Of a DNA stretch of 64,000 nt, positions 44,629 through 56,602 are shown one piece after another (position 1 is the stretch's first letter; each line of letters starts with the position of its first letter). Source of the DNA: Macrolepiota albuminosa (taxonomy: Eukaryota; Basidiomycota; Agaricomycetes; Agaricales; Agaricaceae). The stretch is taken from assembly GCA_027475525.1 (NCBI GenBank), contig JAMWFC010000080.1, positions 558,001 to 622,000 on the forward strand, in the 5' to 3' direction. The notes beneath the pieces were generated by a model. The model had not been told where the DNA came from. It did no database searches and saw nothing but the letters and a program-made list of their open reading frames with translations. A program made the translations under genes and the position numbers.

Positions 44629-44930
44629 CCCCCTTCCAATCAGACCAAACATGGTCTCAAATTTTCACAACAGTCAGGCTATCAGTAAATCTGGAACAGA
44701 GGCTATGGGAGAGTTCTCATGTTCTCAGATTGGATTAGCTGTAGCATCATCAATGACATAGTCAAGGAGTTTGTTCTCAGCTGCAGGCTTGTGAATTGTG
44801 CCTGAAGGCTCTACTTGAGGTGAGGAATCTGGATAGTCTCAAAGCAGAGACAGTGTAAGTGTAGAGTCAATAGTTTGACCTGTCATTGGCTCATCTGCTT
44901 TGAGATGAGCCACATTATTGAACATATAAT
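44629..44930 (-). pseudogene. ORF3 C-terminal relic, element 1 family
   Basis: The reverse complement aligns with 13840-14120 of element 1, for example CCTTCAGGCAC and the AGACC..GGTCT hairpin near the polypurine tract. It is cut by the copia insertion at 44931 and continues, after the proposed inversion is undone, at 50950. Confidence 0.7.
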
Positions 44931-44935
44931 AGCAT

Positions 44936-45217
44936 TGTTTGACACAAGACTCAGTCAGGTAGTAAACAACTATATTGTGTGTCTACCTACCTGTTTGACA
45001 CAAGACTAATATATGAGTTAGTTGATATCATATCATATCGTAGGGTAACTTAATACACACCTCAGTTGGGTAGTAAACAACTGAGGTGCCATTGTCTCTG
45101 TTTCCAATCCATATCCTTGAAACTGTATAGTTCTATTTTTTCTCCCCTTACTACCCTCTGTGGTGCACTTGTGGTTGGTCATGTGTCCTCTACACATGCC
45201 ACAATTCCCAACCAATA
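44936..45217 (-). repeat. Copia 3' LTR (282 bp)
   Basis: On the minus strand it starts TATTGGTTGGGAATTG beside the polypurine GTCTGGGGGAG and ends TGTCAAACA. The flanking AGCAT (44931-44935) is the complement of ATGCT at 50951-50955. It is 56 bp longer than the 5' LTR at 50956-51181, because the end segment TGTGTCAAACA is repeated. Confidence 0.85.
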
Positions 45218-47533
45218 CTCCCCCAGACTTGTGAGACATGTCACTTGCACAACCACAACACAAGGCAGAGCTTGTAATGCTGTGGTCATGTCAGTGGTTT
45301 TGTGAATAGATCTATGGGGTTATTGTTGCTTAGTATGTAATTGATCTTGATTTTTCCTTCTTCAACTGAGTGGTGTATATAGTAATGTTTGATGTTGATG
45401 TGCTTGACTCAGTTGTGGTTTCTTTTATTTTTGGCAATTACTATTGAGCTGTTATTATCTCCCTGCAGAGATGTGGGTGCCAGGACAGCAAATCCAATCT
45501 TAGACAGAGCAGCATGCATCCATTGAATCTGCTCCCCAGCTTTTGTAAGAGCAATGTATTCAGCTTTTGTTGTGGACATAGAGACCATATCCTGGTACTT
45601 CACACTCCAGCATGTCAGACCACTGGCTTGGAGGTATATGCTGCCTGATATGGATTTTCTTGTGTTGATGTCTGCAGCAAAGTCTGAATTGTAGTACCTG
45701 TGCAGGACATAATCATCATAGCCAAGGCTACCATACTGTAACTTGTATTTGAGCATCCCTTTTATGTACCGCATGATGTGGAGTAGCATGAGCCAGTATG
45801 GCTTGCTGGAGTTTGACATGAACCAGCTGAGGGACATGATGGCAAAGGCAATATCGGATCTCATGCTTATCTGAGCATACATGAGAGATTCCAGGACTTT
45901 GCAATATGGTCTATCTTTCATATATTGGTGGTTCTTGTTGGTTGATGGGGACTGGATTTGGCTGAGCACAATGTCTGGTGGGAGCAGTGTGTACTTAGAG
46001 GTGCAGTCTGCCATTCTGAACTTCTTCAGGGTTCATTTCAGATACTCCTTTTGGTTGAGTATGGTGAGCTTCTATTCCCTGTCATGTGTGATCTTTATTC
46101 TCAGCACAAACTTGATGTCCCCTAGGTCTTTTATCTTGTATTTTTCTCCCAGTTTCCTCTGCACTCTCTCTGCTTCTTCTTTTGACAAGAACATTCCAGA
46201 TGTGTCATCCATGTACATGCTCATTATGGTTTATTCACCATCCTGGTCCCTGGACCTTAATGACTGATTTGCTTCTGACCTCCTGTATCTGAGTCATTTC
46301 ATGTCTTCATCAAGCATGTGCCACCAGTTGTTTGTGCCATTCATGGTTTCATAGATTGCCTTGTTAAACAACAAAACTAGACTTTTCTTGTTGTCTGCCC
46401 CTTCTATCCTTGTAGTGATTTGTACTTGACAATAGACACATATGTGACAAAGTAGTCCATGCCAGGGATCTGCAAGAAGCCCTTTGCCACAAGGTGTGCT
46501 TTCCTTTCCACCACCTTTCCATCTTCATTGTACTTCAATGCAAAAGTCCACTGGTTCTTCATTGTCCTCACTCCCATTGGTCTCTCAACAAGTTGCCATA
46601 CTTTCTATTCCTGCATCCTTTTCATTTCCTGGTCTATTGGGCCCTTCCATAGGTCTGGTTGTTGTATGGCCTCAGAGTACAACAATAATGGCATCCACAG
46701 TTCATTGGGGTCCTGTGTTCTGATGGTGAGGGTGCTAGGCATGCTGGCATATGTTTCCTCCTCACTCTTGGAGTTATCTGAGTCATCAGGTGGGTTCACT
46801 ATGTGCAGGGTAGAACCAATGGTTTTGGCTGCCAGTCTTGCCAAGCATTGGGGCTCAGGAGCCATTTCAGGGTTGTTGTCAGAGGCAGCTATGGTCTGTA
46901 CTTTAGTTTCTGTGCTAGAGTTGCCAGCTGGCAGCATGTCATGAGGTCCTACGTCATCTGTATTGCTCAAGTGCACATCTAGTATGTTGAGTAGGTCAGC
47001 TGGGTCTTTGCTGCACTCATCAGGCAGTGTGCAGTAGGCTGTGCCTTCCTTGAACATGACATTGTGGGACCTAAACATCCTGCCAGCTTGATTGATCAGA
47101 TGTCAAGTTTGCTCCCACTCTCTTCCCTGGGTACTTTCATGTATGCAAGGCAGCCTGACAGTTGCAAGTAAATCAGATGTCAAGTTTGCTCCCACTCTCT
47201 TCCCTGGGTACTTTCATGTATGCAAGGCAGCCTGACAGTTGCAAGTAAGACACATTGGGCTTTGTACCAGTATGTATCTCATGCAGCATCTTGCCTGGGT
47301 GTCTGGCACTTGCTTTTCCCCAGTAGTGTGCTGGAAGTTGAAAATTGCTCAGAATGCTCCTGGCCAGGTCCAAGATGGTGCAGTTTCTGTGCTCCACCAC
47401 TCCATTTGCTGGGGATGAGTGTGGGGCTGTGGTCTCATAAATGATGCCCCTCTTTTGGCAGTACTTGTCCCATAGTTTGTTCTTGAACTCGGTGCCTCCA
47501 TCCGTCCTGACTCGTTTGATCCTCCACCTCCAC
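45218..47533 (-). pseudogene. Ty1/copia pol, 3' half: integrase C-terminus, RT, RNase H
   Basis: Read on the minus strand. Integrase core residues lie near 47400-47530 (RVRTDGGTEFKN, then HSSPANGVVEHRN) and LPAHYWGKA near 47320. RT has a YMDD box near 46210-46225 (MSMYMDDTSGMF). RNase H at 45409-46014 carries SSKPYWLMLLHIMRYIKG and STTKAEYIAL. Several frame breaks. One 77-bp duplication (47095-47248). The first codons follow directly on the copia 5' half at 53034 if a shared GTGGA is counted once. Confidence 0.85.
47095..47248. repeat. 77-bp tandem duplication P
   Basis: Copies 47095-47171 and 47172-47248 are identical, within the copia integrase. Confidence 0.95.
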
Positions 47534-47745
47534 TGTCAGGGAACTCCTTATTTCTTCCTTCCTTTACTCCTTATCTCTTCACTCTCCTTTCATTCATTCT
47601 CTTGTTTCTTCTGACATTATCTTATTTTACTGTTTTTATTTTTTCAACACTATTTGTTGGTACTATTCTCAGCTCTTGAGGTGCTCTGGTTCTTTAGCTA
47701 CCATTCAGACAAGTGTGGGCCCTTCAGCACTGCTTCCAGACTGCT
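47534..47745 (+). repeat. LTR-B fragment, 5' part
   Basis: Starts TGTCAGGG, matches the first 212 bp of the solo LTR, then stops abruptly. TCCAC (47529-47533) precedes it, the complement of GTGGA at 53030-53034. Confidence 0.8.
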
Positions 47746-50700
47746 CTGAACCTTTCTTCACTCTGGCAGAAATGCTGGAAGGCAAATTGCCTTCATTCAA
47801 GCCTTATAGCTTGGGGAATGACAATCACACTCCCTCTTCTCTGAGGCTATTAGCAACTCCAGAGATCATCCTTGGTTCATGCAAGGGCCTGATAGCATAC
47901 TAATAAGAGATAACCATCAAAGAGTGCCTGTTGTAACATGCATTCCATGCATATGGACCATTTTCACATGTGTATTGGACCAGGCAATGCAATAGTGGGG
48001 CATTTTAGTACTGCACAAATGCTAGGATACCTCTAGAAATGGTACTGGTGGCCATATATAGCCCAGGATGTTACCAAGTTCTACACTTTGTGCACAGCAT
48101 ATTAGAGAGCAATAATGCCCCCTGGACTCTCTGCAAGGAGACTTCACCAGCTTCCAGTTCCCATGAAACCATGAAATTCTATTGAAATAGACTTTATTGG
48201 TCCTTTCTCCATGGCTAGAGAGTTCAACTACCTCTAGGTGGTAATATTCCATATAACCAGCATGATGCACCTTATACTAGCATGTACAACACTGACAGCA
48301 AAAGAGCTGTCATAGATCTACTTTGGGGAGATTGTTAGGCTGCATGGGCTATCCAATACTATTGTGAGTAATTGTGACTCTAAATTCACCTTGCAATAGT
48401 AGAGGGAACTCAAATACTCAGGGCAGTAGTTTGCTCAGATCAGCAGGATTGAGTCAATTGATGCCCACTTACTGAGCTCACAATCAACATGAGCATATTT
48501 GAAACCACTGGATATGCAGTCTTTGAGCTCAACAGAGAGTACATGCCCTCTATGCTGCACAGAATTCATGCAGACACAGTAGCCTACTGAGGGGTGGTCA
48601 AGCTTGCTAGGCAAGCTCTGAAAATATTGAGCATGTGCAGAATGTGATCATTGAAATGTGGGTCTTTTAGGCAAAACATATTAATCATCATCAGCAGATG
48701 GATCTGCCTATATCAGTGGGAGTGTTGATATATCTATCAACACATAACCTGAGACTGCCCAAATAATAGATGAGCAAGCTCTGCCCAAAGTGGGTAGACC
48801 GATACTGTGTACTGCATGCAGAGCCTAGTACCTCCAATTATATCTTGAAGCTGCCACAGGTACTACAGGAATAAAATATCATTCCAATGTTTCATGTGTT
48901 GCTGTTGCAACCATATGACACATCAGACAATATAACAAGTGGTTTGTCAAAAGCATCATTGAACATCAATAGACCAAGCATGCTGGAAAGTGTGGTTTCA
49001 GTGGTCATATACTCCTTCCAGTCAATGCTAGCCTTCAGCTCCTCTAGCATAATCTACACATCAATGCCCCTGCCTCTGTATATTAACCTGGCACACTACC
49101 TAGACATGGCAAATGTGCTGGCAATGATGCTGCACTCATAGCTATAGGGAGTGTGGAGCACAATGCCCCAGTATAGTACTTTGTTTGAGGCATGGTCTGA
49201 GGATGGCAGATCCACTGCTCTTGAGGCTACAATGCTGGCTGGGAGTGCAGAAACTCTCAGTACAGAAATAAAAGACAAGTATCCAGCTGAAGCACCGAGA
49301 GAGAGCCTAGCCAGGCTTGAGATGCCACAACAACCTGAGACCAGCCCAGAAAAAGAGTCATGCATTTGATGCAACAAAGAAAAAGCATGGGCTGAAAAGC
49401 CTACTCACAACCAGGACTTTGCCTTGGCATCCGTTTTGCAGAGGCTGGGGGATAATGAGTACAATGTATCCACAGACTCTTTGTTTCTCCACAATGCAAT
49501 GGATCTATGAACAAACAGTACTATCCTGTAGAGGCTGCCTTTGCTGCTCTCTATTGATGAGTGGTATGAGGAGCCTGAAGAGGCTTGTATGGAATCTCTG
49601 GTGCTGCACAAGACTGTGGCACAACATATAGTGCACAAACAGCACAACAGTAATTAATAGGCCAAGATGGACTGTTGTGTGCAGGAGAGCACAAAGAGGG
49701 AGGCTGCCCACCTCAAAGAAGTAACATGGCACATCTTTGATGTGCTCAGCATAGTGATCTATCAAGATCAATCTGTCAAGTGCCAGAACTTGTTCTTTGG
49801 CACAGGGCTGGGTCTCAAATTTTATTGGTTGGCACTGACCAACACTATCTTTATCAGGAAAAAGGCCTGCACAGCCCTGGCCTATGAGGCCAAAAAACTA
49901 GGCAACTCTGCTAAAGCACCTAACACCAAGGTGTATAAGTTGCATCTTGGGAATCTTCCCAAAACTCTCTAAAGCTTTGACAGCTCCATGCACTGGTTAA
50001 TAATCAGTTTATGCCAATCTGGCAATGACAAGCAAAATATCTTCTGCTTAACAGATTCAAATGAGTGAGCCTTGATTGCCACTTTACTGCCAGAGACAAT
50101 ACAATGTCTCTACTGCTTAAGGACAATCAATATAAGACAATATCAGGCCCTTTAATAAGATCAGAGGAGTGAGAGCAAGTCCCACATATGATTGTGTCCT
50201 TGTAGCTGTACCAATGCAAAAATACTGGGAGAATTGCCTTCATAGGCATAAACCTCCCTGACATAATGCAACTATTTGCTTTGAACTTCTTAAGCTCCTA
50301 TGCCTTTCTATACAGGCATCTTGGGATATCTAATGTGTGGGCCAGTCTAGCCATGGACCAGACCATGCACATCTACTGATGCAGCTTATTCAGGTTTGTG
50401 CTTGTTTATGCATTTTGCACAAGCTGCCCCTTTAAGTTCATGGTGCATAGGCACCTGGCTTATGTATTCACTTTGCCTGGCCTCTACCAAGAGGCCATTG
50501 CCAAGTCTGAGGTAGTAATGGGGCAACCATTTGTACTTCTCTCACTTCAAGACTCAGACTTGAGTCTTGGCCTGTTGATATACCAGAGGCATCATCCTCC
50601 ATGTTTATCACCTTGTATGCTTTACATGTTCTTATTCACAATCAAATACCAGTCAGCTGGGCTGACCATGCATACATCTATAGGGTCACTTTCTTGGCCT

Positions 50701-50950
50701 ACATATTTTTCGCTGACCATTGGCTACAGCAGGAGGCTGCTGCAATTGACAATGAGAGGCTCCAATGCCTTGACTACTATGAGACTCCACAGTCCATTGT
50801 CAAGTGGGATGGGTGGCACAAAGCCACTTTTGATGATTGGCAGTGCCTGATGCTCCAGCAACAGAACAATTGGCACATCTTCAACAACATATTCCACAAT
50901 GAAATGTACCTTCTCATTGGGCAGGATCTCCATGCCTGAGATCTCTGGAC
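47746..50950 (+). pseudogene. Gypsy relic, element 1 family: integrase to ORF3
   Basis: Colinear with about 8805-13823 of element 1: GAAATGCTGGAAGGCAAATT at the left, integrase near 48050-48420, GPY and chromodomain near 48780-48940, ORF3 from about 49000 to 50945 (SWADHAYIYRV near 50640-50690). Most differences are CG to TG or CA, so CpG is almost gone. It ends where the copia LTR begins. Many stops. Confidence 0.85.
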
Positions 50951-50955
50951 ATGCT

Positions 50956-51181
50956 TATTGGTTGGGAATTGCAGCACATGTAGAGGACATGTGACCAACT
51001 GCAAGTGTGCCACAGAGGAAAATAAGGAGAGAAAAAATAGAACTATACAATTCCAAGGATATGGATTGGAAACAGAGACAATGGCACCTCAGTTGTTTAC
51101 TACCCAACTGAGGTGTGTATCAAGTTACCCTATGATATGATATGATATCAACTAACTCATATATTAGTCTTGTGTCAAACA
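50956..51181 (+). repeat. Copia 5' LTR (226 bp)
   Basis: Starts TATTGGTTGGG, ends TGTCAAACA, preceded by the target duplication ATGCT (50951-50955). Confidence 0.85.
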
Positions 51182-51195
51182 GGTTATGGGCCCTG
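51182..51195 (+). other. Copia primer-binding site (half initiator tRNA type)
   Basis: GGTTATGGGCCCTG adjoins the LTR. TTATGGGCCC is complementary to the anticodon stem-loop of initiator methionine tRNA, as in Drosophila copia, rather than to a tRNA 3' end. Confidence 0.7.
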
Positions 51196-51266
51196 GCACT
51201 TAGTAAATTTTTTAGATGACTCACCAATAGCAACCATCAAACCAGACAAACTAAACTAAAAACAAC

Positions 51267-53034
51267 ATGATGAACTCAACACTATTCCTGCTACCTGCAG
51301 AGGAAAAGTTTGATGGGTCCAATTGGACATTGTTCAAGATGATGATTACTGAAGCAGCCCATGGCCATGATCTGTTAGATTACCTGACCAGAGAAATTGA
51401 AAAACCCACTCGCACAAAGATTGAAAGTAGTGAGACTAAACCCCCCTCTATATCCTGGTAAAGAGCACCCAACCCTACCCCTGACAAATGGATGCAGCAC
51501 AATGCCTATGCTCACAGCATAATAATCCTAAATGTGATTAATCCTATTGGCACAGGCATAAAACTTGACAGGACTGCTGTCCTGTCAAAGCCTGGTTCTC
51601 ACTGACAACACTGCACAACACAAAGTCAGATCAGAGATTGATCAGGATAGAGGAAGAGCTTAACTCCATCAAGTACAGGGATGGGTTTAATATCGAGGCA
51701 CATTTCAGAGCACTCCATACAGCACAGTCAAAGACAAATGACTAAGGGGCTAGAATCAATAATAAATGATTCAGAGCATATATCTTGAAGTCAATGCCAA
51801 GCATGTAGGCCCCAGTCACTGGGGCATTCTTCCAAGAGAAAATGTCAGCAGAAGTGATTGTCAGACTCACAACACATGCACTGCTACTGCACAGACCATC
51901 AGTCATTGCTCCAACCAATTCCATGAATGTTCTCATGACACAGATAGTCTTGACCCACAATGACAGGAATGCAAAGTGCAAAAACCTGAACTGCAGACAT
52001 ACTGGCCACACAAAGGAAAGGTGCTTCTAGAAGGGTGGGGGGATGGAGGGTCAGTACCCAGACTGGTGGCAGAAAGGCAAGACCACAAACAGCAGCAGTA
52101 ATACATTATCAACCCAGTTGGCCACTACCATATCAGTATCCACAACCTCCCAAGCAAACTTCATGACCATAACTGCCACTGACAATGCTGCAAACCCCAG
52201 ATGCCTAGCCTTCTTGACCCTGACACAGGCATCTGATAAGCATGATGTTATAATATACACAGACTCTGGTGCTAGCCAGCATTTCTTCACTGATCAAGGA
52301 GACTTCGTAACATATGGCCCCCATGATGCAGCTGACATGGCAGGAGTGATAGCAGAGGGACGCACCTTCAGGATTCTGGGGTGTGGACAAGTTTGAAGAT
52401 AGGTAAACTATAAAGGGGAAACAATTAAAATAATTCTCAAGGATGCCTTCTACATACCTGACTTGTTCCACAATCTGGTCTTACTTGAATTTCTTGTACA
52501 GAAAGGGGTGAAGATTGGCTTAGAAAGTGGGGGGATCAGTGATGCACACACCAGATGAGAAACCATTCTTGCACTGCAGTATGGAGATGTCAATGTTCAT
52601 GATCAACTTTACTCAGCCCCTGCTAGCAATGGCTGCACGCTCACTCAACCACCCTGTCAACCTTGAAACATGGCACCAACAACTTGCGCATGTCAGTAAG
52701 GGGACTTTGCATGACATAATATGTGTGGATATAGTAACCAGCCTATCTATCACTAGACTGTTGACAAATGGACACTGTGAGGACTGCATAATGAGCAAAC
52801 AGTCAAACTGCCCCTTTGACATAAACCACAAACCTGAGACAGTCTTCTACAAGCATGTGGCATTTGATGTCTGCAGACCAGCTTGCATACAGACTACTGG
52901 AGAAAAGAGCCTAATGCTCATAGTGACCGACCATGCCAGAGCAGAGTGCACAATGTGGTACTTGTCAAACAAGGCTGCCAAGACAACTGTAGCCTGTCTT
53001 GAAGTCTTCAATGTGCATGTGGAGAACCAGTGGA
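51267..53034 (+). pseudogene. Ty1/copia 5' half: gag, protease, integrase N-terminus
   Basis: Starts at ATG 51267 with a gag-like EEKFDGSNWTLFKMMI. A zinc knuckle (CKNLNCRHTGHTKERC) lies near 51979-52026. Protease YTDSGASQHFF is near 52255-52290. The pre-integrase zinc site TWHQQLAH..CEDC lies near 52670-52790 and the integrase start AFDVCRP near 52862. The frame runs to HVENQW at 53034, where LTR-B sequence begins. Stops near 51461 and 52395 show decay. The rest of pol lies inverted at 45218-47533. Confidence 0.85.
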
Positions 53035-53098
53035 TATAAGGGCAATTTCCGGAGGCTGTGGCTCAGTCACATAGCTGGCAGAAGGAGATCCAAAGACA
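53035..53098 (-). repeat. LTR-B fragment, 3' end
   Basis: TATAAGGGCAA and GGCTGTGGCTCAGTCACA match, in reverse, the last 64 bp of the solo LTR. GTGGA (53030-53034) precedes it. Confidence 0.75.
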
Positions 53099-55498
53099 TG
53101 CTTCCATGACTGGTTTCCTTGATCCAGACCCTCCTTTCCCAGCTGCAGACACAGGTGATCCACCTGCATCTCAAGCTGTAAAGACGCAATCCATGTCTGC
53201 GTACCAGCCCCCGCCAAAGCGGGATGAAAAGATACCTCATGATGTCAGCATGAGCTTTGGAATGCTGGGTGGGCTATCCGTATCATAGATGATGTCCATT
53301 GTATGGCCTGGTGATAAACCAGGAGAGAGATCTGCGGTCTCAGGAGTGTTGCTGCCAGCAAGCCAAATGCCTTCATTAATGTACCCAGTACTGCCTGAGA
53401 GCTCATCAGCTCAGTTCGAAGGTCAACCAGACCTTACCCAGTACTCGGAAATGGTACAAGGCAGCGCGTTTGCACATAGTACTCCATTCCAGATGGCGCC
53501 AACTGAGCGACATTTGGAGTATGTGGCAGACACTGCCACTGAACCAGGACTGTCGTTGGTGATGATACAAGGACAGAAGCAAGGACCAGCAATAGTGGTC
53601 AATAGGGAGGACAATGAGGCTGTAAGGTCGGAGAAGGCGTTGTCAGCACCTAGAATTCCAGAGTTGCACAGAAGAGCCGGCAAACAGCCACAAGTGAGGC
53701 ATGGAGGCCTCAGGAGAGCTCTGGACTTAGAATCCGAGCTGGAATCCTCAGATGATGAGGAAAGCAAGAGGTCGCATTTGACCCTGTCTATCCAGCTACA
53801 GCTAGCATTGGATCAATATCCAGCGGTCATGAAGGAATCGATGCGAAAGCGTCTGCAGCTTTATGTAGTAAAGCACCTACAATTACTGGCTGCTAGGAGT
53901 CATGATGTACCTCGTGCAGATTCAACTGAATATATCAAATTATTTGTGAGTATCTTCAAACTCAAAGTGGTGGAATACCTCAAGCGCAAAACGGCACAAG
54001 GGTCAGCAGTCTCAACAGCCACTCCGGCTGACTCAGTGGAATGCAAAATGAGCATGCGCCAATGAGCGCCATTAATTGCGGATGCAATGGAATTGCTAAA
54101 TGCGCCTCGTCAGGCCAATGAGTCTTAGCAAGACTACATTAGACGTCAGAATGCTGCAAACCGGCAATGCATTGTCAGTGGAGTGCCTCAGCAGGCATTG
54201 TTTGAGGTAGAGACTGTGATGACAACTCTGGCAGAGCCAGAGGCACTACTTGCAGTGCAAGAGGTTAAGACACCTCGAAAGCAAGTCACTATCAAGGAAG
54301 AGGTGGACAAAGTCTACATTCTTGAGGAGCAAACATGACCATGACACATAGTACGATGTGTCCACCTAGTGGACAACTGGAATGAACATGTCAATTACCA
54401 GAGGATGCGCAACCAGGACTTGCATGATCATGGCGAGTTGTTGATTGATGACCAGGAGGTCGCCTTCAAAGAGTGGAGGGTGTAACGCCTGTCGATGACA
54501 TGTGGCAACTATTTGTGGCTCGAACTGCTGAACTGGACAGAGATCCAGGTGGTAGTGATGATAGTAGTGATCATTACAAGAAGAGGGAGCCAAATTGTTG
54601 CAATAACAATGGTGGGGGCTGTGATTATAGACAGAACAATCAAGACAATAATAATCATCATAATGGTGGCAGGCATACTGGTGAATTACCAGCGGAGCAA
54701 GAAATGAGGCAACAGCCCACCCCATGGTCGGAAAGAACAGCCAATAAACACCTGTTTCGCAGTCCCCAGGCATTTTTGATGCCCCCACCTCATGAGTTGC
54801 ATAAAACTATGCCTGGAATGAATGAGGCAGTGAGGATCCATATGGATCATATGCATGACCGCCTTACTCATCTGGTGGATGACTCCCTTGAAGTCAGGTT
54901 TGAATTTCCTGCGGGGGTAAGTCCCCGCAAATCTGATGGTAAGCACATACATGCATATGCTGGAGGGCATAGGTTCTCCCAGTTGGAGGACTGGGCCATG
55001 GACGTCTGCTACCACCCAGCAGCCTGCTGCTATGGTGGAGACGACATGGACCAGGAGAGGATCTTCATGCTACATGAATTCATGGAGGGAGAGGCTCAGA
55101 ATTGGTTCCATCGCCATGTCCTCCACATTAATCGCGACAAATCGCATTGGACGTTTAAAGAAGTTCTGATAGGATTGTATAATCAATTCATCAATGCTGC
55201 AACGATGCAGGAAGCTTGAAATGCCTTTAGAAAGGCAGTGTATGACACTAAGACTGGCGTCCAGACATTTTATGATGACCTGGTGGGTCATGCACAGAAT
55301 ATGGCCGTCTATCCAGACAAATACATGATTTGCAAGACATTCCTGGATGGAATACCAGCAGATATGAGGAGGGCATTGATACACAATGACAATTTGTCTC
55401 TGGAGGTCAATACTGTGACTGAGTTCTTGGCATATGCCATTCGCTATGAGCAGTTGACACGTACTGCAAATCATTATGAACAGCGTAGTTCACGCTGA
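53099..55498 (+). pseudogene. gag: Element 2 gag with N-terminal extension
   Basis: One frame runs from the truncation through TAG 53286 and TGA 54063 to about 54470, then shifts by one base into 54473-55498. The extension part (DQYPAVMKESMRKRLQLYVVK) aligns with element 1 near 3260-3440. Gag core shared with element 1: YQRMRNQDL, LEDWAMDVC, ERIFMLHEFM, FLDGIPADMRR. A TGA at 55216 and another at 55496 interrupt it. Continuity of the extension with gag in both elements suggests one long gag precursor. Confidence 0.75.
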
Positions 55499-56602
55499 GG
55501 ACCCGTGAACCATCAGGCAGTGAAGGTGGGAACCTTCCTGGCTAAATGGTCAGAGATGGAGAACAATTGCAATCTGCAATTTGTCATGCGCAAGACAATC
55601 CCTGGAGGCCAACAGCCTCGATTGAAGCCTGCTGGGTATTTGCCAGCGAAAGATAGTCGACTCAGTTCAGGTCAAAACCAAGTGGCAGCAAGAGGGGGTG
55701 TAGCACCTGTAACGTGCATGGTGAGCAAACCCACTGAGGTGGCTGGAGCGGCCCACAGAAGGCCTGCCGGGGACTCCTCCACATGCTACAACTGTGGTCA
55801 GGTTGGGCATTTTGCTAAGGAATGTCCTGCCCCATCCAAGGCATACATTCAGGTGGCTCATACAGCTGCAGCTCCTAGTGAGGTCATCAGTGACGATGAG
55901 GACAATGAGGACGTCGAGGAGGTGGAAGAAGAGCCGCAAGTAGAGGCTGAAGGCTCAGAAGTGGATGACACTGAGAGCATCCAGATAGAAGGCAACAAAT
56001 ACGTCGCAGTGGACATGTATGACAGCGACTACTATACTTGCGATGACAAGGAAGAACACTTGTTTGCACTGACTGAGTGCCGTGGAGATCAACACGTCCA
56101 AATGAGACATGTCACACTGCAAAAAGCAACCAATAAGTTGCAGAGGCCACGATATACTCCTGAAGAGAAGGAGTGTTTGGTAACTTACGTGGATGTCAAT
56201 GGACATCCTGCCTGGACGTTGTGGGACTCAGGGAGTACTACTACAGGCATTATGCCCCAGTTTGCTCATGTTAACACAATTTGCATTCATGAGCTGGAGG
56301 AGCCATTGATGCTCCAGTTGGGGACCGTAGGGAGTTGTGCCATGGTACAGTTTGGTGCTGAAGTGAAGATAAAAACGTCAGGGATGTCAAAGGAGTATGT
56401 GGACATAGCAAATTTTGATTGCTATAATATGATCATTGGTACACCGTTTATGCGTAAGAACAAGGTGTCGTTGGACTTTGTGAACGACATGGTTGTGGTG
56501 AATGGTGTGCCTGTGAAGGCAGAGAAAGTCGTGTTAAACGACATGGATGGGCACCTGAGGCACTATTATGCAACTGAAAAGCAGTGTGATGAATGCAACT
56601 GA
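55499..56602 (+). pseudogene. Element 2 zinc knuckle and aspartic protease
   Basis: CCHC knuckle CYNCGQVGHFAKEC near 55783-55824, an acidic linker, and protease LWDSGSTTTGI near 56219-56251 followed by MIIGTPFMRKNKV. It ends at TGA 56600-56602, followed by CTAG. The protein aligns without gaps to element 1 on both sides of the stop. Confidence 0.85.
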
